In this document: positions 6,801-15,200 of the stretch, piece after piece
How the letters are laid out: each line of letters starts with the position of its first letter
How positions within the stretch are numbered: position 1 is the first letter of the stretch
Assembly: GCA_017527495.1 (NCBI GenBank)
Contig: JAFXPY010000037.1
Coordinates: forward strand, 1-32,995
Length of the DNA: 32,995 nucleotides
Source: Paludibacteraceae bacterium
GTDB lineage: Bacteria > Bacteroidota > Bacteroidia > Bacteroidales > Paludibacteraceae
Direction of reading: 5' to 3'
The notes under the pieces: model-generated
Told to the model about the DNA's origin: nothing
What the model saw: only the letters and a program-made list of their open reading frames with translations
Databases searched by the model: none
Position numbers and translations under genes: made by a program

Positions 6801-8011
6801 GCGCGAGCTTCATCTTGTTTGCGCTGTGCCTCTGCTTTGGCTTGGGCACGCTCGGCTTCACGCTGTGCCTTAGCTGCTTCCTCTTGAGCTTTTTGCTCTG
6901 CCTGACGTTGTTTGGCCTCAGCTTGACGCTTTGCTTCGGCGGCTTGTGCCTGAGCACGAGCTTCATCTTGTTTGCGCTGAGCCTCTGCTTTGGCTTGGGC
7001 ACGCTCGGCTTCACGCTGTGCCTTAGATGCTTCTTCTTGAGCTTTTTGTTCTACAACAGCAACTTGTTGTGGAACAGTTGCTACGGCGACAACAGGAGCA
7101 GCAGGAATAGCATCAAATTGTGCTGTGAATTGTGCGTCTGAAGTGAGACTCACACTGCGAGGATTGTCTTTATTTCCATCATTCCAACCGACAAAAACAA
7201 AGCCTTTGGCAGGTGTGGCTGCAAAAACTACAACATCATCTGAACACGTATTGTTTTTTGTTACCTGAACAGAACCTTTTGCAGCATCCGCTGAAGCTAC
7301 TTGGAGTTGCCATGCCCTGCCACTCTCTATCGATGCAAACTTATTCCACGCAGACGCCATATATGCTTCTTTGGCTGCACATGGAACACTGACTTTTGCA
7401 CTGAAAACAGCCGCGTCGAATACATTTGGAGCAAATGTTGGAGGAACAACAGAATTGAGCGTTATAGTCTTAATAGCCTTGTCGCCAAAAAACATGTTGT
7501 TGTCGAGCATTTTAAGTTTAGCACCAATAGTTACTTCTACAAGCGATTCGCACTGTTGGAACGCATAAGAACCAACATTATTAACTGAATTTGGAATCAC
7601 AATAGATGTCAGTTTTTTATTTCCGCTGAAAGCATAACTTCCAATCGACTCTACACCTTCTTGCATAGTTACAGATTGAAGATTTATGCAACCATCAAAT
7701 GCCCAACCATTTATTTTCACAATAGAGGGAGGCAATTGAACGCTTTTGAGAGTTGTGCAACCGGAAAAAGCCAGAAGACCGATAGCCTTTACATCATAGA
7801 CTTTACCGTCGTGCTTTACGGTACTTGGAATAACAATGTCACCTTCATATTCATTTTCAAATGAAGAATAACTTGCTCCTCGATAAGATACAATTGCTGT
7901 GTGTGTGGCATCATCAAAATCATAATAGATGTCATTCACCTTTACATTAGACGCATAAACTACCACCATGGCGAGGCAGAATATGGCTGTTGAAAAAAGT
8001 TTTTTAATCAT
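3875..8011 (-). CDS. Giant surface protein: BspA-like LRR, coiled coil, 13 InlB-type repeats
   Basis: The 1378 residues start with a signal peptide (about 1-20). Residues 22-230 are a BspA-type leucine-rich region ('AFSGC..L.SV.LP.S'). One beta-repeat follows (about 235-300). Residues 318-510 are an Ala/Glu/Gln/Lys/Arg coiled coil built from a 51-residue unit. Twelve further beta-repeats of about 69 residues then run from about 545 to the end. Each carries the signature G-Y-H-F-x-x-W-x-D-G-x-x-x-N-P-R, as in Listeria-Bacteroides InlB-B-type repeats, which usually serve in surface adhesion. The protein ends at FDLDISGR without a T9SS tail or lipobox, so its anchoring is unclear. The coiled-coil DNA is visibly more GC-rich than its surroundings. 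Confidence 0.9.
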   Translation of the reverse strand: MIKKLFSTAIFCLAMVVVYASNVKVNDIYYDFDDATHTAIVSYRGASYSSFENEYEGDIVIPSTVKHDGKVYDVKAIGLLAFSGCTTLKSVQLPPSIVKINGWAFDGCINLQSVTMQEGVESIGSYAFSGNKKLTSIVIPNSVNNVGSYAFQQCESLVEVTIGAKLKMLDNNMFFGDKAIKTITLNSVVPPTFAPNVFDAAVFSAKVSVPCAAKEAYMASAWNKFASIESGRAWQLQVASADAAKGSVQVTKNNTCSDDVVVFAATPAKGFVFVGWNDGNKDNPRSVSLTSDAQFTAQFDAIPAAPVVAVATVPQQVAVVEQKAQEEASKAQREAERAQAKAEAQRKQDEARAQAQAAEAKRQAEAKQRQAEQKAQEEAAKAQREAERAQAKAEAQRKQDEARAQAQAAEAKRQAEAKQRQAEQKAQEEAAKAQREAERAQAKAEAQRKQDEARAQAQAAEAKRQAEAKQRQAEQKAQEEAAKAQREAERAQAKAEAQRQQAQSQSKDAAQAANAKWTIGKATAVTTATATAATVGALEGSDGKSYTISAKSNNWAAGSVKGAKRYVQGTTAVLTATPRKGYHFTRWEDGSVLNPRTIIVTKDAAYIADFAIDQYEVKLTVDSALNGTTIGDGKYDYRSVVTINAEPNEGYEFDQWSDGKKTNPRSIRIKENVNLQASFAPKKYQIVTSVNGGKKGNGKVTGAGTYSHNDQITLTAVADSGYHFSQWQDGVTTNPRVLSATKNMNFEATFASNQYDLTLKTDDVAKGQVKGAGKYAFKEKATIQAIAEEGYHFEKWNDGNTDNPRVITIEKKAEYVASFAVDNYEVKALSKDLSKGTVSGGGKYDFKTMVQLQATPNKGHYFVKWNDDVTENPRTLTVTKPVEYEATFAELIFTVNAQSANSALGRVIGSGSYLFGTNALLRAEAQEGYHFEKWSDGSVDNPRTITVENDLQLTAEFVINTYELRAASDHIDRGIVKGNGKYEYGQVATMTATARQGYHFTQWSDGNTENPRKVTMLANYSISAQFDLDIYHMEAKSAAPEKGKTIGTGDYLYNYTATIRAVANEGYHFDGWNDGIVENPREITMTKDETFEAMFSPNMYVIAVKSADVNKGTVEGSGSFEYLYTPQITATAKYGYHFDHWNDAVKDNPRKLKVESDKTYIAYFEPNVYTLSAKSNDAQFGFVSGAGDYAYNTSAALRAVPATGYRFAKWSDGNTQNPRKVTVTKHEMYEAVFVPISYSLTLTSNDVHKGTVKGSGTYDFQSVAKMEATPKQGYHFVRWSDGNTQNPRNYTIQGNAAYEASFAANSYTLEVKSEDKNNGEAYGTGTFEYNTSVSISAVPAQGYVFVKWSDGNKQNPRSVTITGNQTLTAIFDLDISGR
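6531..7050 (-). repeat. In-frame 153-bp tandem repeat encoding the coiled coil
   Basis: Equivalent points recur at 6531, 6684, 6837 and 6990, exactly 153 bp (51 codons) apart, and copies differ at only a few bases (for example GAGCGCGAG versus GAGCACGAG). The outermost copies are partial. Near-identity at the DNA level and a period divisible by three mean copy number can change by slippage or recombination without breaking the frame, altering stalk length. Confidence 0.93.
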
Positions 8012-8050
8012 ATTTAGAGTTATTTAATTTCAAAAAACGCTATTTGGCTA

Positions 8051-8082
8051 CAAAATTACAAAAATCTTTGCACTTTATCAAG
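8051..8082 (-). promoter_or_regulatory. Probable promoter of the large repeat protein gene
   Basis: On the minus strand CTTG (8082-8079, one mismatch to TTTG), a 20-nt spacer and TAATTTTG (8058-8051, matching TAnnTTTG) lie 40-70 nt before the ATG at 8011. The start point would be near 8044. Confidence 0.55.
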
Positions 8083-8261
8083 TTTTTTGTTAAAAAATAT
8101 TTATTTAGTAGTCAATTTGAACAAATCGCATCTACAAATGTAGAAAACAAGGAACATGTTTGAGCAAAAAAAACGACAAAATTTCTCGAAAATTTTGCAG
8201 GCAAAAAGGGATAAAAGATGGGGACATACGCTCACACAAGTGTGTAAAAGCTGTCTGAAAT

Positions 8262-9341
8262 TTACTTTATGCGTTCAATCTTCAGACTTGGTTCACCTAT
8301 TTTATTTTCAAGCTTTGTCGCTTTTGGTATTCTTAAGACCATCAATTGCACACAACGAGAGAAGGCATCTTCCTCTATTAAGCTAAGTTCTTTATTAACC
8401 GACACTTCCTTTAGGGACTCACACCCCATGAAAGCACCTTTCCGTATAATTTTCAGGCCTTGTGGCAAAACAACATACTGAAGATTGATGGCTGCTTCAA
8501 AGGAATAAGAAGCTATTTGGCGGACCGAAACAGGTATGGTATAAGTCATTTGTTTCAAACCGGCAGGATAACATACAAGTGTATTCATATCCTTTGAAAA
8601 CAAAACACCATCTTTTATGCTATATGACTCATTTACTGAATCGAGCGAAATAGAATCAAGTCTGATGCAACCGCCAAAGGCTCCGCTTGCAATACCGGAT
8701 ATTGATTTTGGCAATTGAACTCTACGAAGATTTATGCAAGCCCAAAAAGACAATTCTTCTATCTGTGTAACATTGGCCGGAATGTCAATATTTTCCAGAG
8801 ATGTGCAGAGTGCAAAAGCCATTTTTCCAATATACAATAAATTTTTAGGCAGATGAATTGACTTCATATATTCGCACTCGGCAAAAGCATAATCAGCTAT
8901 TAAACGCGTGTCGGAACGAACTTCAACGTATGTCGGAACTTGGTCGTACTTAGCATCTACTATGCAGTTTCCTATATAAAGAACTCCATTGTCCCAATAG
9001 TGAGGATTGGCATCTATACCCGTATCTTTGAATGCAAACATTCCTATATGATTTACGCTTTTGGGTATAGTTACATTCTTCAGATTTTTGCAGCCTCTAA
9101 ACGCTCCGTCAGATATTGACGAGACTTGGTAGATTACGCCGTTATAGACAACTGTTGAAGGAATTTCTATACTTCCTTGATATTCATTTTGATATTTATC
9201 AAAACTCTTACCTTTATACGTAACAGTGGCTTGTCTTGAGGACTTGTCGAAATCATAATAAATGCCATTGATTGCCTTATTACTTGCCAAAACATTGGCA
9301 GCAAGAAAAATTGCGAATAATATTAAAGATAGTTTTTTCAA
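8262..9341 (-). CDS. Secreted BspA-type leucine-rich repeat protein
   Basis: The 359 residues carry a signal peptide (MKKLSLILFAIFLAANVLAS, about 1-19), then a domain whose start (NGIYYDFD...YEG.I.IPSTV..NG..Y.V) closely parallels the N-terminus of the 1378-residue protein. The rest is LRR_5-type repeats with cores such as GAFRGCKNLKNVTIPKSV and AFMGCESLKEV. Such proteins lie outside the cell and bind host or matrix ligands in characterised species. The partner here is unknown. No T9SS tail or lipobox is present. It starts 12 nt after the serine-hydrolase gene and ends its operon. A weak hairpin (around 8231-8246) lies just downstream. Confidence 0.85.
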   Translation of the reverse strand: MKKLSLILFAIFLAANVLASNKAINGIYYDFDKSSRQATVTYKGKSFDKYQNEYQGSIEIPSTVVYNGVIYQVSSISDGAFRGCKNLKNVTIPKSVNHIGMFAFKDTGIDANPHYWDNGVLYIGNCIVDAKYDQVPTYVEVRSDTRLIADYAFAECEYMKSIHLPKNLLYIGKMAFALCTSLENIDIPANVTQIEELSFWACINLRRVQLPKSISGIASGAFGGCIRLDSISLDSVNESYSIKDGVLFSKDMNTLVCYPAGLKQMTYTIPVSVRQIASYSFEAAINLQYVVLPQGLKIIRKGAFMGCESLKEVSVNKELSLIEEDAFSRCVQLMVLRIPKATKLENKIGEPSLKIERIK

Positions 9342-9353
9342 TGTAGTGATTAT

Positions 9354-10637
9354 TTATTTTAATGCTTGATAAAGCGTATTATGTAATAATGTTTTTGCGT
9401 TTATTCCTGATTGATTTGGCATACAATTCGTGTACATCAATAGAATCAAATTCTCTTGTGGGTCGATGACATAATCCGTTCCATACATTCCCCCCCAACG
9501 CATTGAGCCTTCTGAAAGAATTGTGTTGTGCGCATATTCGGGTGTAAAAACATCCCATGCCATTCCAAATCCTATCTCGCCTCGCAAGTTTTTCACTCCG
9601 TTATGCTGCATCATCTCCAATGTCTTTCTGCCTAAAATACGATGCCCGTTGAACTCCCCATTGTTGAGAATCATTTGGCAAAACTTGGCATAATCTTCTA
9701 TTGTTCCACATAGTCCGGCGCCTGTGCAAAATAGCATTTGCGCTCCTGCATAAGGAAATGTTTGGTGAAGCGGATTATCCGAAAGTTGAAGACCTTCTTT
9801 TTTTGTGTATTGATAGAGTTTGACTAATCTATCTTGTTTTTCTTGCGGGACATAGAAATATGTGTCGTGCATATCGAGCGGATCAAGCACTCTTTCTTTC
9901 AGAAAAGTATAGATGTCTTGCCCCGATAGAATCTCGCATAGGCGTCCAAGCACATCAACATTCATGCTATACGTGAAAGCCTCACCGGGGTCGTGAGCCA
10001 GCGGCATGGTGGCTATGCGTTCTACATTTTGTGCAAGTGTGATACTATCCAACGACACTAACGGACTCACGCCTTTGCTTTTGCATATCTGCATAAAATA
10101 GTTTTGATATGACAAGCCTGATGTATGAGTTATCAAATCACGAATTGTTATGTCGCGTTTGGCGGGGCGAGCGGTATATGCACCCGTCTTGGCATTGTAG
10201 GCGGTCAGAACTTGCGGATTGGCAAATTGTGGAATATATTTTTTTATCGGTTCGTCAAGCTGAAAACGCCCTTCTTCAAAAAGTGTCATCAGCCCGACAA
10301 CGCATATTGCCTTTGTCTGACTTGCAATACGGAATATATCGTCTTTTTGACAAGGTATTTTGTTTTCCTTATCTTTCCAGCCATACGCCTTATAGCGCAC
10401 TACCCTACCTTTGTGAGCCACAAAAACAACACAATGCGGCATGATGTTTTGGTCGATAAGTCGCTGAAATGCTGTATCGATACGCGACAAACGACTTGTG
10501 TCGAAAGCATCTGAGATATCTTCACCACTGCAAAAAGACTGCGGAATGACATCTTGTTGACCTTTCGGCACATTCTCTTTCGCACATGACACACAAACGA
10601 TTGCCAGTAAAACAATATGTAGGATTCGGGATTTCAA
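9354..10637 (-). CDS. Lipoprotein serine hydrolase, beta-lactamase class C / esterase family
   Basis: The 427-residue product has a lipoprotein signal with lipobox Cys18 (VCVSC). It also has the S-x-x-K nucleophile motif (SQTK, Ser106-Lys109), a YSM motif with Tyr223 in the expected Y-x-N position, and a late 'WGGMYGTDYVIDP' strand near the end. This set fits the penicillin-binding-protein-like/class C hydrolase superfamily, which includes D-aminopeptidases, esterases and lactamase-like enzymes. The substrate cannot be deduced. The initiation codon is TTG at 10637, two bases after the TAA of the TonB-domain gene. No in-frame ATG gives a signal peptide, and translational coupling is likely. 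Confidence 0.85.
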   Translation of the reverse strand: MKSRILHIVLLAIVCVSCAKENVPKGQQDVIPQSFCSGEDISDAFDTSRLSRIDTAFQRLIDQNIMPHCVVFVAHKGRVVRYKAYGWKDKENKIPCQKDDIFRIASQTKAICVVGLMTLFEEGRFQLDEPIKKYIPQFANPQVLTAYNAKTGAYTARPAKRDITIRDLITHTSGLSYQNYFMQICKSKGVSPLVSLDSITLAQNVERIATMPLAHDPGEAFTYSMNVDVLGRLCEILSGQDIYTFLKERVLDPLDMHDTYFYVPQEKQDRLVKLYQYTKKEGLQLSDNPLHQTFPYAGAQMLFCTGAGLCGTIEDYAKFCQMILNNGEFNGHRILGRKTLEMMQHNGVKNLRGEIGFGMAWDVFTPEYAHNTILSEGSMRWGGMYGTDYVIDPQENLILLMYTNCMPNQSGINAKTLLHNTLYQALK

Positions 10638-10639
10638 CT

Positions 10640-11041
10640 TTATTGCACTTTGAAACTAACCGGTACGATGTACTGAACACGAACGGCTTTTCCTCTTTGT
10701 CTTCCCGGCTCCCATTTTGGCATATTCTCAATCACGCGAACAGCCTCTTCATCGAGCAACGGATGAATCTTTCTAACGACTTTTACATTTGATATTGAAC
10801 CATCTTTTTCAACAACAAATTGCACTATGACTCGACCCTCTATTTTTTGTTCGTAAGCCTCGGTTGGATATTTAATTGTTGCTTGAACATATTTAAACAA
10901 TTCCTTATCACCACCCGGAAATTCAGGCTTTTGCTCCTCATCTCTATACACGGGATCTGATTCGTCATAATAATTCCGGCTCGTTGCTGACGACACAAAA
11001 GTAATCAGCAAAGCGAAAGTAAAGAATAATAACTTTTTCAT
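10640..11041 (-). CDS. Secreted TonB C-terminal-domain protein
   Basis: The 133 residues have a cleavable signal peptide (about 1-19), a short acidic linker, and a full TonB C-terminal domain (about 37-133: KPEFPGGDKELFKY...GRVIVQFVVEKDGS...MPKWEPGRQRGKAVRVQY.VPVSFKVQ). The domain is about 73% identical to that of the membrane-anchored TonB at 11443-12129. With a cleavable signal in place of the inner-membrane anchor, it is probably a soluble periplasmic form that could bind TonB boxes or act as a scaffold without transducing energy. If the signal were uncleaved, it would be a very short TonB. It heads the operon with the serine hydrolase and LRR protein. Confidence 0.85.
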   Translation of the reverse strand: MKKLLFFTFALLITFVSSATSRNYYDESDPVYRDEEQKPEFPGGDKELFKYVQATIKYPTEAYEQKIEGRVIVQFVVEKDGSISNVKVVRKIHPLLDEEAVRVIENMPKWEPGRQRGKAVRVQYIVPVSFKVQ

Positions 11042-11070
11042 ATTTTCTAAATTCTATTGTTTGTTATTTA

Positions 11071-11342
11071 ATTAAACTTTCCCACTTCTAAAATTACGGC
11101 GTAGCCGTTACATATCAACAGATATAATTATGCTAACTACCTTAATTTCAACCACGTAATGGTTGCGCATTGATCAATATTCAAGTCAATCGCATAATAA
11201 ATAATTTTAATATGCAACCGCTAACGCGGTTGAGAGATAAGAGAAGGATTAAATTTTTCTATTAATATGCAACCGCTAACGCGGTTGAAAAGCGATTGAT
11301 AACCCTATATCTCTTAATCCTAACAATGTGGAAAACTTTAAT
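11071..11342. repeat. Palindrome cassette B with inverted terminal ends (REPIN/MITE-like)
   Basis: The outer ends ATTAAACTTTCCCAC (11071-11085) and GTGGAAAACTTTAAT (11328-11342) are inverted copies matching at 13 of 15 positions. Inside lie ACGGC-GTA-GCCGT (11096-11108), CAACCACGTAATGGTTG (11149-11165), and two CAACCGC-TAAC-GCGGTTG units (11215-11232, 11270-11287; 55 bp apart). Layout, orientation and most sequence match cassette A. Loop polarity changes between the second and third palindromes. No coding capacity is present. Confidence 0.85.
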
Positions 11343-11381
11343 TTTGTATATTTGACTATAAAAGTCCAAATCTATATACAT

Positions 11382-11417
11382 AAAAAGACCGTTTTAAGTA
11401 TGTAAAACGATCTTTTT
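11382..11417 (-). terminator. Intrinsic terminator of tonB
   Basis: A 15-bp stem (11382-11396 with 11403-11417, loop 6 nt) begins 25 nt after the TAA at 11443. The single non-Watson-Crick position is a G-U wobble in the minus-strand RNA but a C-A mismatch in the plus-strand RNA, which shows it serves minus-strand transcripts. The 3' arm ends in five T. Confidence 0.8.
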
Positions 11418-11442
11418 ACGCCTATAAATTAACTATTAAACT

Positions 11443-12129
11443 TTATTGCAATTTGAAACTAACCGGTACTGTATATTGAACACGAACGGCTTTACCTCTT
11501 TGCTTACCCGGATTCCATTTTGGCATTGAGGAGATAACTCGTTTAGCTTCTTTATCGAGTGACGGGTCAACCGAACGAACTACCTTAACATCTGTTACAG
11601 AGCCGTCTTTCTCTACCACAAATTGTACGATTACACGACCTTGTACATTGTTTTCTTGTGCAATAACCGGATATTTGATTGTCTCGTTCAGATATTTGAA
11701 CAAAGCCTTATCACCTCCCGGGAATTCCGGTTTTTGCTCTACAACCTTAAAGATAGTTTGCTCGTCTTCCTCTTCAACCGTTTCTTCAATCTTTACCGGT
11801 TGTTGAATAACGATTTCTTCCTCTTGGTTGTCTTCTGATGTCATTTCAATCGATTCGGTTTGAACATCATCTTCAACGATGTTGAGCACTTCAACTTCTT
11901 GAATTACTTCAGGTTGTTGAGGTTGGATTTGCTCTTCCTGAGTCGTTTGTTCGATTTCAATCTCATCCTCAAAATTGAGTTCTTCGTTGACAACCTCGTA
12001 CTTTTCAACTTCATGTTCTGTCCATTCCAGAGCCACATAACAAATCATCAACACTGCAACCAATCCAAGGAGCAGATAGGTCAGTTTTTTATCTTCCAAA
12101 CTCGCTTTCGGTGACTTCTTTAGTTCCAT
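11443..12129 (-). CDS. TonB energy transducer
   Basis: The 228-residue protein has a short cytoplasmic segment, one membrane span (about residues 17-34, YLLLGLVAVLMICYVALEW), a Glu/Gln/Val-rich periplasmic linker (about 38-128), and a TonB C-terminal domain (about 130-228). TonB couples the inner-membrane proton gradient (through ExbB/ExbD, not in this window) to outer-membrane receptors such as the one encoded at 26869-30156. The linker is strongly acidic where classical TonB linkers are Pro/Lys-rich, as is frequent in Bacteroidota. It is a single transcription unit with its own terminator. Bacteroidota carry several TonB paralogues, so the symbol is left blank. Confidence 0.9.
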   Translation of the reverse strand: MELKKSPKASLEDKKLTYLLLGLVAVLMICYVALEWTEHEVEKYEVVNEELNFEDEIEIEQTTQEEQIQPQQPEVIQEVEVLNIVEDDVQTESIEMTSEDNQEEEIVIQQPVKIEETVEEEDEQTIFKVVEQKPEFPGGDKALFKYLNETIKYPVIAQENNVQGRVIVQFVVEKDGSVTDVKVVRSVDPSLDKEAKRVISSMPKWNPGKQRGKAVRVQYTVPVSFKLQ

Positions 12130-12180
12130 AATTATTGTGTTTTTTACTGTTATTCTTCACTTGTGCATATTAATGCACCG

Positions 12181-12188
12181 CAAAGTTA
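12181..12188 (-). promoter_or_regulatory. Possible -7 element upstream of tonB
   Basis: TAACTTTG on the minus strand (12188-12181) fits TAnnTTTG, about 55 nt before the ATG at 12129. The -33 position is not a clean TTTG (nearest is ATTG at 12215-12212, with a long spacer), so the call is tentative. Confidence 0.4.
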
Positions 12189-12242
12189 GTTATTTTTTTT
12201 AACATATAGAACAATTTAGCGATTTTTTTTTATTTTTTTTCA

Positions 12243-15200
12243 CTAAATAATCACTTTTGCGCGTTTCACCTTATTGCCAACTTGCATTTGGACAAGATAA
12301 ACACCTTTGCTGAGTTCAATACTTGAATCAGTACTAATTATAGTGTTAAGCACTTGTCTGCCCGACATATCAAATATCATACATTGTGTGGGCTCTGCTA
12401 TGTTTCCGATTCTCAAAGCATTGTCAGCAGCATATATTGTTACATCAAGTTCTTCAAAAGTAACTGCCACAGCATCAACAACTTCATTGAATGGGTTCCA
12501 GCCGTCGTTACCTTTGGTGAAGTTGTATAGTGTGATTGCTGTTCCGTCGGCCAATACAGGTTGCTCAAGCACTACACTCCATGATACACGGTTGGCAGAG
12601 TTGTCAACACATTCTTGTGTTCCATACTCGCAAGAACGCGGGCTACCTGTTGAAGTCAAGCCATTGTTCCAACCGGCGGCGTTAATGAGTGAAGTATTGG
12701 GATAGGCAGCATTGAGGCATGAGTCAACTATTGTGTTGTAGAACACTGCTTCTGCATTTGCACTCCATGGGCGTCCCCAATAGCCAGGCTTTGCGTATGC
12801 TGTTTCAGCCATCTCAACCTCAGGCATTGCAGAAACGACATGGCATGTGTGGAATAGATAGCCGCGCACACCTGCATCTTGTTTAGCAGCTGTATAGTAA
12901 GTTGCATCGTTTTTGTCGTCGGTTACGAGCATTGAAAGTTCTGTTTCTTTGCATGCAAGGGTCATTCCGCCAAAGATATAATCTACAGCACCCATCAGCA
13001 CACCACCCTTGACTGCGATACGTGCACCTTGGTCACCATAGAAGGCGTCTTGACGACCTATCACACGGCAGTTTTCGAGATAAGCACGATCAGAATTCTT
13101 TGTGAAAGCGATAGCGCAAGCACGCTCGCGGAAACTACGCTCTTGAACCTTAGTGTTGCCTTCGTCAGTCGGACGAGCACCCTTACTGATGCCTTCTGCT
13201 TCATATACAACATCTTCCGACTCTTTCTTTGAGATGTATTGATTGAACGAATTTTCAAATATTATGTCGTAAGCCTCAAAGTCTTTGCCTGACACGATAA
13301 CTGTTGAGTTCCAATATGTTGCGCTTGAACCACCTTGATTTACGGTGCTAACATAGCCGTTTTCTTTGTTCACTTGCAGTGTGCGAGCGTTCCAGAAGAA
13401 ATCTGTGCCCATTGAAGCATAGTTGTAACCTGTTCCGTAGTAACTTGTGATACGCACAGCATTTTCGTCGATATCAACACCTGCATTCTTAATTGCTATT
13501 GAAGGCGTTGCAGCTGCATTGCGGAATGTTACATTATTGACATCAATCTTTAGCATTTCCTCATAGTTGCCCGGATCAATCATTATGGTTACACGCTCAT
13601 TGTTTTGGCGAACCATTTGACGAACTGCAGCAAGGGCGTCATTGATTGTTGGATAATCCTTGTCAGCACCGACAGTGATTGTCTCTTTGTAAGGCAATAC
13701 CTTATTGATTGCTATTGAGGTTAGATATGTAGTGCCTGTTGCACTGAGTTCTACATAGCCCTCACCGGCTATATAGTTGTACTCAAACTTGTCGATTTGG
13801 CTTGTGCTACCAGTTTTGTCGTCCGCCAACACTGTCTCTCCGATTGAGAGGTGATACTCATAGCAAGCGTTGATAGTTACGATACAATTACCTTTTACCG
13901 GTATCTTAACCACAGCACCATTGCTCAGCAAGAGATAGGTCTTGTTGTTCTGTCCACCGGTGAATACGAGTGAGTTATAGTTATATGTCTCTGATTTGTT
14001 TGTAAATCCGCCATTGATGAAATCGTCATCTGCAAAGTTCCATGCTGTTACATCAGAGGTAAAGTCTATTGTCTTAACAACATCTGCACCTTCTACACGC
14101 AGGTTAGATGTGAGCAGTTGAGTATAGATACCGCTGTTTTTCACTTTTACGCTATACACGCCATCACGCAATGCAATTGCATCTGTTCCAACAAATGAAT
14201 AGGCATATTCATCTTCGAGATTGACGAAATTAAATTCTGCATTTGCAAGGTCGGCAAGCGTAGCACCGGTTGGGTTGATGGTTACTTTCCACAATGGTTT
14301 CTGCTCGAAGACAATCAGATAGTCTTTCGTTGTCTCTTGAATCTTTAGGCTCGTTGTAGTTAGTGAATAATCGTTCACATTACGAGCTATTAACCCATAC
14401 TCTACTCCATTTTCGAGTACAAATTTGTAGTCACCGGTTTGAATGTCGATAGTATATTCAGGCTCATAAATTTTGCCTTCCGGCTTGACAACTTCAAATT
14501 CAAGAACAGCAAGAGCTTCAGGTGAAAGACCTACAATCTTACCGCTCAATTCAACTAAATCAACTGATTTGATTTCAATGTCAAGAGCTTGTTTTTCTTC
14601 TTTAAGTAATACCGGATTTTCAGATGATACAACATAACCATTTGCATTGGCAAGACTGATTTCGTATGCATAGTTCAATGCCAAACCTGTAATCTCATAT
14701 TGGTCAAGATTAGGAGCCACAGAAGCTACTGCGCCATTGCTCAAATTGGTAAATACGAGTTGATAATTGTCGGGGATTGATTTCGGCGCTGTTACTTTAC
14801 CATTGAATCCGCCTAATTTAGCCGGTGTGCGGACGATGCGCGCCACAACAAGTTTCTCGTCAGTACCGAAGATACGATATTTGCCCGTCTCACCTGCATA
14901 GAAAGTTAGTTTCTCTATTTTTGCTTTATTGGTGAATACTTGTTCTTCTTGTTTGCCCGACGGACTTTGGAATACATACGTCTCTGTGCCGCCGTTTGAG
15001 CCTACATAATACTCGATTTTGTCGCCGGCTTCAAATGTCTGTTCAATATACACATCTTTATTAGAACCTGCATTTGAATATATATAACCTTTATACACAT
15101 TGCCGTCTGCATCTTTGAGTGATTTACGGTCGTAGCATGAAAGGTTGGCATTTTCTGTGCGCAAACGGTGATTTGACTTTCCTGCGCCATTGAAAAGGAA

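Larger units (their letters stand above)
11042..11442. other. Gene-free gap between two TonB paralogues
   Basis: The 400 bp between the two TonB-domain genes hold palindrome cassette B (11071-11342) and the terminator of the upstream gene (11382-11417). No convincing promoter for the gene at 11041 was found. A CAAATCTA at 11367-11374 lacks a partner -33 element. The short downstream operon may therefore depend on readthrough or on a promoter inside the cassette. Confidence 0.6.

Noticed and set aside
6436-7141. Long open frames on both strands over the coiled-coil repeats
   Set aside because: They are by-products of the GC-rich 153-bp repeat being open in several frames. Only the frame continuous with the signal peptide, LRR and InlB-type repeats makes sense.
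11367-11374. Promoter for the secreted TonB-domain operon (CAAATCTA)
   Set aside because: No TTTG lies at 19-21 nt, and the site is more than 300 nt from the start, beyond the whole cassette and next to the tonB terminator.
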